A stretch of 12,115 nt of DNA, taken from NCBI GenBank assembly GCA_015493425.1, contig WGDG01000091.1, forward strand, positions 1 through 12,115, given 5' to 3'. A program made the position numbers and the translations under genes. Under the pieces are notes generated by a model. That model did no database searches. It was not told where the DNA came from and was given only the letters and a program-made list of their open reading frames with translations. Shown piece by piece: positions 7,184-12,115 of the stretch; the stretch's first letter is position 1, and each line of letters starts with the position of its first letter. This DNA is from Sulfurovum sp. GTDB lineage: Bacteria > Campylobacterota > Campylobacteria > Campylobacterales > Sulfurovaceae.

Positions 7184-7205
7184 TTTTGACAATAAAAAAC
7201 AGAGG

Positions 7206-7955
7206 TTAGCGAAGTTTGTAACGCAGTGAAAGGTTAACAGTTGCAGGCAGCGTAAGTGTCGCATGCTTTACATCGACCGGAAAGGCTCTTTTGATGGCCT
7301 TTCTGGCCGAGCTGTGAAAGACTTTGGGACCGGAGAGGACAATGTTGCCCACATGCCCGTTTTTAAGGATGGTAAAACGTGCCCTTACCGTCCCCTGCAT
7401 GCCGCGGCGCTGCGCAATGCGCGGGTAGGATTTGCCACGGTTGATACGCGCCCTGATGCGCGCAAGAAACCTGTTGCGCTGTGCCGCACTGTAATGCGGT
7501 GATCCTCCTCCGCTGACACGTCTTTTTTGTCGCACTTTTCTTTTTTTGATGTGTTTCTTTGTTGTATGTTTCTTTACGGCCGTTTTTTGCTTAATCTGTT
7601 TCTGTTTTCGTTTAACAACCGGTTTGGGAACAGGCACCTCTTTCAATACCGGTACAGGCTCTGGTTTTGGTTCTTCCTGTATCGGCTCTGCCGGTTTTGG
7701 CGGCTGTGGTTCTTCTTTGGGCTTCTCTTCGGGTTCTGTTTCCGCATCGGCCAGTGTTTCAGGCTGTACAGGTGCCTTGACTGCAGAAGGCGGTGCCTGC
7801 GGGGCAAACTGAGAAAGCGCAAGCTCAACAGTATGTTCTTTAGGTATATCAGAGACGATGATTGTTTTTTTGATCCAGTAAAGATAGAGCAGTACAGGGA
7901 TAATATACAAAAGCGCCGTAATAAAAAAGGAAACTTTATAGCGATGTTTTTTCAC
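7206..7955 (-). CDS. tonB: TonB energy-transducing protein
   Basis: TonB spans the periplasm and couples the ExbB/ExbD proton-driven motor in the inner membrane to outer-membrane receptors. The 249-residue product has a single N-terminal transmembrane helix (about 8-28), a Pro/Glu-rich periplasmic spacer (about 51-113), an unusually basic Lys/Arg/Gln/His stretch (114-146), and a TonB C-terminal domain (about 155-249) with YPRIAQRRGMQGTVRARF followed by the KNGHVGNI turn. The start is GTG (7953-7955) with AGAGGA upstream; the nearby ATG codons are out of frame and meet a stop at once. It begins 8 nt after exbD and is followed 83 nt later by the receptor gene, so it is probably dedicated to that receptor. 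Confidence 0.93.
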   Translation of the reverse strand: MKKHRYKVSFFITALLYIIPVLLYLYWIKKTIIVSDIPKEHTVELALSQFAPQAPPSAVKAPVQPETLADAETEPEEKPKEEPQPPKPAEPIQEEPKPEPVPVLKEVPVPKPVVKRKQKQIKQKTAVKKHTTKKHIKKRKVRQKRRVSGGGSPHYSAAQRNRFLARIRARINRGKSYPRIAQRRGMQGTVRARFTILKNGHVGNIVLSGPKVFHSSARKAIKRAFPVDVKHATLTLPATVNLSLRYKLR

Positions 7956-7963
7956 ATCATCCT

Positions 7964-8341
7964 CTACTGCTTGGTAACGATAGAGATGTTCTCGAAACCT
8001 TTGGCTTTCATAATATCGATAACCTTGACAAAGTAATTAAACGGTGTCAGCTTATCCGTATGTAGCGATACAATATCTTTTTGGGGATCAAGCGTATTAA
8101 GTTTGGCCTCAAGTGCGGCAAATTCCATTGGTGTTTTGTCGTAAAAGTACTTCCCTTCCTTATCAATGGAGATAACAATACTCTTCTTCTCTTCCGCTTT
8201 CTTGCTGCTGGCTGCCGGCAAGTCTATCTTAATGCTTTTATTCTGTACGAAACTCGCTGTAGCCAGTACGATAACAAGCAGAACAAGCACAATATCGATG
8301 AACGGAACGACGTTCATTTTGTCGAAGCGTTCGCGTCTCAT
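7964..8341 (-). CDS. exbD: ExbD, TonB-system proton channel subunit
   Basis: ExbD forms the peptidoglycan-binding and proton-gating part of the ExbB/ExbD motor. The 125-residue product has a short cytoplasmic start (MRRERFDKMN), one transmembrane helix (about 11-32) with the essential membrane Asp (Asp16 in VPFIDIVLVLL, equal to Asp25 of E. coli ExbD), and a periplasmic domain ending near VTKQ. Its ATG overlaps the exbB stop in an ATGA (8338-8341), so the two are translationally coupled. The short length fits the ExbD2 type of Helicobacter and Campylobacter. Confidence 0.94.
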   Translation of the reverse strand: MRRERFDKMNVVPFIDIVLVLLVIVLATASFVQNKSIKIDLPAASSKKAEEKKSIVISIDKEGKYFYDKTPMEFAALEAKLNTLDPQKDIVSLHTDKLTPFNYFVKVIDIMKAKGFENISIVTKQ

Positions 8342-8787
8342 CCGCGCAGTTTCCCCTCGTCACGCAGAATCTCCCACTGCGCGATCAGTTTGTCAACTTT
8401 TGTCAACAATGCATTGTAAATGGCTGTTGCAGGTATGGCGACAACCAGTCCCGCCGCAGTCGCTTTAAGCGCAAGGGCAAGGTGTTTCATGATCTCACCG
8501 GCATTGACATCGTTTGCCTGCTCACCGATAATGTAAAACGTCAAAATGATCGCCAATACCGTTCCAAGCAGCCCGATATAGGGGGCATTGACACCAATAG
8601 AAGCAATAGTTGACAAATGCTTGCCAAGATCGAGCTCAAGCGCTTTAATATGTGTGTATTCCTCCAGTTTCACGCTGCGGTAAAAAAGCAGACGTTCAAT
8701 GGCGAATGCAAAGGTTAGAAAACTCAAAAAGAGCAGGAAGCCGATAATTCCGTAATCGACAATATGTTTGATCTGTTCTACTGGCAT
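8338..8787 (-). CDS. exbB: ExbB, TonB-system proton channel subunit
   Basis: ExbB is the inner-membrane pentamer that surrounds ExbD. The product is 149 residues with three predicted membrane helices: about 11-33, 63-87 (APYIGLLGTVLAIILTF) and 105-127 (ALKATAAGLVVAIPATAIYN). Both C-terminal helices carry the MotA/TolQ/ExbB family signatures. It lacks the long N-terminal extension of E. coli ExbB and matches the short ExbB2 form of Campylobacterota. AAAGAGGT stands just before the ATG. It begins 58 nt after the lipid-kinase gene and overlaps exbD by 4 nt. Confidence 0.94.
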   Translation of the reverse strand: MPVEQIKHIVDYGIIGFLLFLSFLTFAFAIERLLFYRSVKLEEYTHIKALELDLGKHLSTIASIGVNAPYIGLLGTVLAIILTFYIIGEQANDVNAGEIMKHLALALKATAAGLVVAIPATAIYNALLTKVDKLIAQWEILRDEGKLRG

Positions 8788-8817
8788 TGGACCTCTTTTG
8801 CAGATATTGCTTCTGCG

Positions 8818-8840
8818 ATTATATTGGAACTTAGATTATA
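8818..8840 (-). promoter_or_regulatory. Possible exbB-exbD-tonB promoter region
   Basis: Two perfect TATAAT hexamers occur on the minus strand in the lipid kinase-exbB spacer, at 8818-8823 and 8835-8840, about 30 and 47 bp before the exbB ATG. Neither has a good -35 or a TG extension. They could give exbBD-tonB a start of their own within the longer transcript. Weak evidence in A/T-rich sequence. Confidence 0.3.
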
Positions 8841-8845
8841 AGCCG

Positions 8846-9742
8846 CTATGGTTTGAGTGTAGGGCAGCCTTCGGGAAGTACCAGCTCGATCGCACCCGGC
8901 ACTATCTCGAAACGGATCGTATCCGCTTCGTAGGGCTCTCCGTCGAGGTTGACCGAACGACGCTGATAGGGAATCGACTCTACCCATTTTTTTTGATAAC
9001 GTTTCACATAGGTTCCGGAATGTTCATAGTCGATGATTTCGGCAATTACTTCTCCAAGATCAACCAGCGGGAACTCCAGAATCACTACAATGTCAAGCAG
9101 TCCGTCATTGATGTAGGCCGTAGGGGCAATGAGCTGTCCGCCGCCTGCCTGTCTGCCGTTGCAGATAAGCCCCGCAATACTTTTTCCTTCAATATCCAGT
9201 CCGTCTGAAACCAATCGTCCATCATGGCTGGTAAAATTGAGGGCTTTGATAACTGCCGAGAGTGTATAGGCACCGCCGCCAAGAAAGTTTTTCAGCGATG
9301 GCGGGGTGTCTGCAACAATCTGCGCACCAAAACCGCTGGAGGCAACATTGAGAAAATAGCGTTCATTGGCCTTCACAATATCGACACGATACGCCTTACC
9401 CTCTATGGCCAAACGTAACGCTTCAATTGCCGTACACGGAATGTCACAGGCGGTGGCAAAATCGTTTGCCGTTCCCATTGGTACAATTGCCATCTGCGGA
9501 CGTCTCTCTTTTGGAAGTGTGGCCAGCCCGTTGACCGCTTCATTGAGTGAGCCGTCTCCGCCGGCAACAACAATGCGTTCTACACCATCCCTGCTTGCTT
9601 CATGTACCATACGCAGTGCATCACCTTTTTCCCAGGTTACACGCACTTCGATGGTTTCCCCTTCTTGACGCAGCTGCATGACCGCTTCACGAAACAATTC
9701 GTCCTGTGCCTTTTTTCCATTAAGAATTACCCGTATCATCAT
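8846..9742 (-). CDS. YegS/DagK-like lipid kinase (diacylglycerol kinase catalytic domain)
   Basis: This 298-residue protein belongs to the ATP-dependent lipid kinase family that includes E. coli YegS (299 aa) and DgkB. The nucleotide site GGDGSLNEAVNG (61-72) and the PMGTANDFA block (88-96) are both intact, and the C-terminal beta-rich domain carries the family's LDGEPY motif. Members phosphorylate diacylglycerol, sphingosine-like lipids or related alcohols on the cytoplasmic side of the membrane; the substrate here cannot be read. Two ATGs are adjacent (9742 and 9739); GAGG is better spaced from the second, so the protein may begin MIRVILNG. It lies 32 nt after the kinase gene and before exbB, an unexpected place for a lipid enzyme, and has a possible promoter of its own. 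Confidence 0.88.
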   Translation of the reverse strand: MMIRVILNGKKAQDELFREAVMQLRQEGETIEVRVTWEKGDALRMVHEASRDGVERIVVAGGDGSLNEAVNGLATLPKERRPQMAIVPMGTANDFATACDIPCTAIEALRLAIEGKAYRVDIVKANERYFLNVASSGFGAQIVADTPPSLKNFLGGGAYTLSAVIKALNFTSHDGRLVSDGLDIEGKSIAGLICNGRQAGGGQLIAPTAYINDGLLDIVVILEFPLVDLGEVIAEIIDYEHSGTYVKRYQKKWVESIPYQRRSVNLDGEPYEADTIRFEIVPGAIELVLPEGCPTLKP

Positions 9743-9758
9743 TCACCTCACTTGAGAA

Positions 9759-9767
9759 AGTATAGCA
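9759..9767 (-). promoter_or_regulatory. Possible extended -10 promoter before the lipid kinase gene
   Basis: The minus strand reads TGCTATACT (hexamer 9759-9764) in the 32-nt gap after the histidine-kinase stop. This is the same nine bases as the acpP and phosphorelay promoters. The ATG is only about 17 bp downstream, so the leader would be about 10 nt, just holding the GAGG ribosome site. No clear -35. It could uncouple the lipid kinase and Ton genes from the regulator pair. Confidence 0.4.
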
Positions 9768-9774
9768 TAACGGA

Positions 9775-10611
9775 CTAAACAACAATTTCTCCCAAATCGA
9801 GTGTCACTGTTGTACCTTCACCTTTCCCCGACTCAATCTGTATAGCAATATTCTCACGGTCACAATATGCTTTTACCAGAGCCAGCCCGATGCCTTCTCC
9901 CTCTTTCTGACTGTCTTCCTGATAATATTTTTCATAAATTTTTACAATCTGCCCTTCATCCATTCCGATCCCGTGGTCAATGATCTTCAAAAACGGTAAC
10001 GATATTACAATCTTTACAGCTGCTTCTTTGGGGGAATACTTCATTGCATTGTTGATAAGATTGTCAACGACCTGTTCAAAACCGATACGGTCGGTATGCA
10101 CCATACAGGTACAGGCAGTAACAATAAAAGGGTTACGCCCCTGCTCTTTAAAAATAGCCACACGTTCTTCTATCAGATCTTTCAAATCGAATGTTTCACG
10201 CTCGATCTCATGCATCTCTTTTTTAATGGTATAGACCAGCTCATCGTAAAGACGGGCAAGACGCTTGGAGGCATCTTCAATCCGGGTCAGCCGTTTTTGT
10301 GCTTTTACATCCTTTATGTTTCGGCGCAGCATACTGCTGTTCGCCTGAATGGTTGCCAGGGGAAGATTGAGCTCATGGACAATCTCCTTGGTCAAATGCA
10401 GCAGATGTTCCTGTGTTTTTTTCTGCGGTACCAGCAGGTGTGATGCAATAATATACCCCCATCCTACACTAAGGAAAAGAGCAATAAGTGCGGCAAGAAG
10501 GAAGGATGATTCCGAAAAATTTTCATTTTTCATAAACCAGTAGATAAAACTGAGCAGCATCGCTACACTCAGTACATACCCAAGTGCCGCCAGCCAAATC
10601 TGCTTTTTCAT
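9775..10611 (-). CDS. Sensor histidine kinase with minimal periplasmic loop
   Basis: The 278-residue protein autophosphorylates on His and hands the phosphoryl group to the adjacent regulator. Two transmembrane helices (about 5-26 and 36-57) are joined by a loop of only about 9 residues, so sensing is probably inside the membrane or cytoplasmic. The H-box is KEIVHELNLPL with His79. The catalytic domain has the N-box DNLINNAMKYS (183-193), D-box DHGIGM (Asp212) and G-box GEGIGLALV (238-246), all intact. An odd Cys-Thr-Cys-Met-Val-His string (167-172) lies just before the N-box helix and might bind a soft metal. Its ATG follows the regulator's TAG with no gap, so the two are translationally coupled. 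The signal is unknown; copper is a guess from context. Confidence 0.92.
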   Translation of the reverse strand: MKKQIWLAALGYVLSVAMLLSFIYWFMKNENFSESSFLLAALIALFLSVGWGYIIASHLLVPQKKTQEHLLHLTKEIVHELNLPLATIQANSSMLRRNIKDVKAQKRLTRIEDASKRLARLYDELVYTIKKEMHEIERETFDLKDLIEERVAIFKEQGRNPFIVTACTCMVHTDRIGFEQVVDNLINNAMKYSPKEAAVKIVISLPFLKIIDHGIGMDEGQIVKIYEKYYQEDSQKEGEGIGLALVKAYCDRENIAIQIESGKGEGTTVTLDLGEIVV

Positions 10612-11271
10612 CTATACCTCATTACACCACTTGTACCCGACACCGCGCACATTGACGATTGCCTCGGGAAAATGCTTTTTAAGTTGTGTAATATAAACCC
10701 GAAGCGCTCCCTCACTGGCACTCTGTCCTGCTGCCCAAAGCCGCTGTTTGATCGTCTCGGCAGTCACCACTTCACCCTTTGCTTCAATGAGTAGTTGCAG
10801 CAGCTCAACTGTTTTTTTGCTTATATCTACCGCATTACCCTCTTTGTAAAGTGTCTTGGCAAGCATATCAAGCATATATGAACCTATCTTTATGCGTTCC
10901 TGACGCATTTGCCGGCGCAATACTGCATGCACACGCAATAGCAGTTCATCCAGGTCAACCGGTTTTTTAAGGTAGTCATCCGCACCCGTTTCAAATCCCT
11001 CTTGCAAAGAAGCTTTGTCTTCTCTTGAAGTCAGAAAAATGGCAGGCGTCATATCGTTACTCTGGCGCAGTTTGCCAAGCAGATCGAAACCGCTCTCATA
11101 CGGCAGGTTCACATCGAATAGGTAAAGGTCATAGATATGTTCGTAGGTCATATCCAGTGCCGTGTAGGGGTCAAGCGCGACATCCACACTGAAGCCCTCC
11201 TCTTCCAGAAAATCCTGCAGGGTTTCATTGAAAAGACGGTCATCTTCGAGAAGGAGGAGTTTAGCGGACAT
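10612..11271 (-). CDS. OmpR/PhoB-family response regulator
   Basis: The 219-residue regulator pairs with the kinase that follows it. The receiver (about 3-115) has Asp10/Asp11, phosphoacceptor Asp53 (LYLFDVNLP), Thr81 and Lys103 (LKKP). A winged-helix DNA-binding domain (about 125-216) ends in VRGVGYKW, the OmpR-family wing. I chose ATG 11269-11271 with AAAGG upstream; the frame also opens at GTG 11310, but that adds 13 residues not expected in the family. It is the first gene of the block after fabG. The tandem GTGTTAA repeats before the receptor gene fit its family's binding mode. In Helicobacter the CrdRS pair of this general type controls copper genes, but orthology has not been shown. 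Confidence 0.93.
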   Translation of the reverse strand: MSAKLLLLEDDRLFNETLQDFLEEEGFSVDVALDPYTALDMTYEHIYDLYLFDVNLPYESGFDLLGKLRQSNDMTPAIFLTSREDKASLQEGFETGADDYLKKPVDLDELLLRVHAVLRRQMRQERIKIGSYMLDMLAKTLYKEGNAVDISKKTVELLQLLIEAKGEVVTAETIKQRLWAAGQSASEGALRVYITQLKKHFPEAIVNVRGVGYKWCNEV

Positions 11272-11276
11272 AGTGA

Positions 11277-11289
11277 TCGCCTTTGGCGA
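11277..11289 (-). promoter_or_regulatory. Small hairpin covering the regulator's ribosome-binding site
   Basis: The transcript sequence TCGCC-AAA-GGCGA forms a perfect 5-bp stem with a 3-nt loop, and the AAAGG ribosome site of the response-regulator gene lies in the loop and right arm. It may dampen translation of the regulator. Seen directly; the effect is inferred and the stem is short. Confidence 0.3.
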
Positions 11290-11324
11290 ATGAGAACAGA
11301 CACTCTTCACTCTTCATTCCTCAC

Positions 11325-11359
11325 GTACATGTAATGCTGCACAGCAGCATTACATGTAC
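11325..11359. repeat. Perfect 16-bp inverted repeat at the 3' end of fabG
   Basis: GTACATGTAATGCTGC (11325-11340) and its exact reverse complement (11344-11359) are separated by 3 nt. The right arm contains the last two sense codons and the stop of fabG, so the left arm is an inverted copy of the gene's end. As RNA it would be a very stable stem, but no T-run follows on the minus strand, so it is not a standard intrinsic terminator. It may be a processing or partial-termination signal between fabG and the regulator operon. Each arm also holds the palindrome TACATGTA. No transposase or target duplication was seen. Confidence 0.75.
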
Positions 11360-12093
11360 ATTCCGCCGTTGACTTTCAGTGTCTCGCCGGTAATATAAGA
11401 AGCGTGGTCGGAAAGCAGGAAAGCAACCGCTTCGGCAACTTCTCTCGGTTCACCAAAACGCCCCATAGGGATTTTGGCAATAAAGGCTTCCTTGACCTCA
11501 TCTTTCAAGACATCGGTCATTTCAGTGGCTATAAAGCCCGGGGTGATCGTGTTGTATCGGATATTACGGGGGGCTGCTTCAAGGGCAAAGCTCTTTGTCA
11601 TCGCAATTGTACCCCCTTTACTTGCACTGTAGTTGGTTTGCCCTGCATTGCCTGTCTCACCGACAATGGAGGCGATGTTGACAACCGATCCAAAACGCTT
11701 TTTACCCATTACCTTCAGTGCTTCACGACATCCGATAAATGTCGACTTCAGATTGGCTTCGATGACTTCCATAAAGGCGTCTGTCTTCATACGCATCGCC
11801 AGTCCGTCTTTGGTGATACCCGCATTATTGACCAGGTAGCTAAGTTCACCGTCTGCTGCGACAATCTCTTTGACAGCTGCAACAAATGCCGTTTCATCAC
11901 TGACATCGAAACCAATAGTCTCTGCCTGTCCGCCTGCCGTTTCGATTTCTGCTTTGACTGCTGCTGCCTCAGCTTCTCCGCTACGGTAGTTTACCCATAC
12001 TTTCAGCCCCATTGCTGCCAGTGTTTTGGCAATTTGCGCACCGATACCGCGGCTTGCTCCTGTTACAAGTACATTTTTTCCTGAAAATTTCAT
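11350..12093 (-). CDS. fabG: 3-oxoacyl-[acyl-carrier-protein] reductase
   Basis: FabG reduces 3-oxoacyl-ACP to 3-hydroxyacyl-ACP with NADPH, the step after FabF condensation. The 247-residue short-chain dehydrogenase has the cofactor motif TGASRGIG (11-18), the NNAG motif (89-92), and the catalytic set Asn114, Ser142, Tyr155 and Lys159 (NYSASKGG). The C-terminal ITPGFIATEM and the ending NGGMYM are typical of FabG rather than other SDRs. GAAAGGAA stands four bases before the ATG. Its usual partners acpP and fabF lie more than 8 kb downstream on the same strand, separated by the copper and regulatory genes. The last codons and stop are part of a perfect 16-bp inverted repeat. Only 22 nt of upstream sequence are in the window, so its promoter cannot be judged. 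Confidence 0.96.
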   Translation of the reverse strand: MKFSGKNVLVTGASRGIGAQIAKTLAAMGLKVWVNYRSGEAEAAAVKAEIETAGGQAETIGFDVSDETAFVAAVKEIVAADGELSYLVNNAGITKDGLAMRMKTDAFMEVIEANLKSTFIGCREALKVMGKKRFGSVVNIASIVGETGNAGQTNYSASKGGTIAMTKSFALEAAPRNIRYNTITPGFIATEMTDVLKDEVKEAFIAKIPMGRFGEPREVAEAVAFLLSDHASYITGETLKVNGGMYM

Positions 12094-12115
12094 TTGCTTC
12101 CTTTCTATATTTGAT

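Noticed and set aside
7123..7205. Fur box before the receptor, which would suggest iron rather than copper
   Set aside because: No GATAATGATAATC-like sequence is present; the clear elements are the GTGTTAA direct repeats, and the protein motifs point to copper.
7527..8036. Plus-strand open frame of 169 codons rich in Phe, Cys, Arg and Leu
   Set aside because: It is antisense to tonB and exbD; its composition is the mirror of the Lys/Pro/Glu codons of the TonB spacer. No family features and no ribosome site.
11272..11310. Upstream GTG start for the response regulator
   Set aside because: The ATG at 11269-11271 gives the standard receiver N-terminus; the added residues are not like the family and would cover the hairpin and ribosome site.
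11301..11316. Short tandem repeat CACTCTT x2 upstream of the regulator
   Set aside because: Two 7-bp back-to-back copies of low complexity; the 7-bp period does not fit a regulator operator and no slippage effect on a gene is evident.
11325..11359. CopY-type copper operator (TACAnnTGTA) in the fabG-regulator spacer
   Set aside because: The arms hold TACATGTA without the two spacer bases, and CopY is a Firmicutes repressor; no such regulator is seen here.
11404..12084. Plus-strand open frame of 226 codons
   Set aside because: Antisense to fabG, which has all its catalytic motifs; the frame gives a Cys/Phe-rich sequence without family features.

Overview
The window looks like chromosome of a Campylobacterota (Epsilonproteobacteria) member, probably near Sulfurovum or Sulfurimonas. 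The reasons are the acpP-fabF-accA gene order with fabG nearby, short ExbB/ExbD proteins of the Helicobacter/Campylobacter kind, and promoters that carry an extended -10 (TGnTATACT) below a T-rich tract with little -35. The genus is inferred from gene content and style, not from a marker gene.

Layout: every gene but one lies on the minus strand. Reading in that direction from the right edge: fabG; an OmpR-family response regulator; its histidine kinase; a YegS/DagK-like lipid kinase; exbB, exbD and tonB; a TonB-dependent outer-membrane receptor; then, after a plus-strand gene for a membrane-anchored multidomain phosphorelay protein, acpP, fabF, accA and a DedA-family membrane protein cut by the left edge. 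The fatty-acid synthesis genes (fabG, acpP, fabF, accA) are therefore split by an accessory block of about 8.6 kb.

The accessory block reads as a regulated metal-import module. The receptor carries the CPNRM (CxxxM) plug motif and a downstream HPM (HxM) motif that mark the OprC/NosA copper-receptor family, and it sits directly downstream of its own TonB-ExbB-ExbD energiser. A two-component system heads the same strand. Two identical GTGTTAA heptamers spaced exactly 11 bp apart overlap the -35 region of the receptor promoter, the arrangement expected for an OmpR/PhoB-type activator, so the neighbouring regulator is the natural candidate. The likely logic is kinase senses, regulator binds, receptor expression rises, and TonB/ExbBD power copper uptake, perhaps for copper enzymes such as cytochrome oxidase or nitrous oxide reductase. 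This chain is inference.

The plus-strand gene (3093-5090) is the oddest item. It has the architecture of a BarA-like hybrid kinase, but the His-bearing helix is missing, the ATP-binding motifs are eroded and the first receiver is dead, while the second receiver and a C-terminal Hpt-like domain keep their phosphorylatable residues. No tRNA, rRNA, CRISPR array, insertion sequence or prophage gene was seen.
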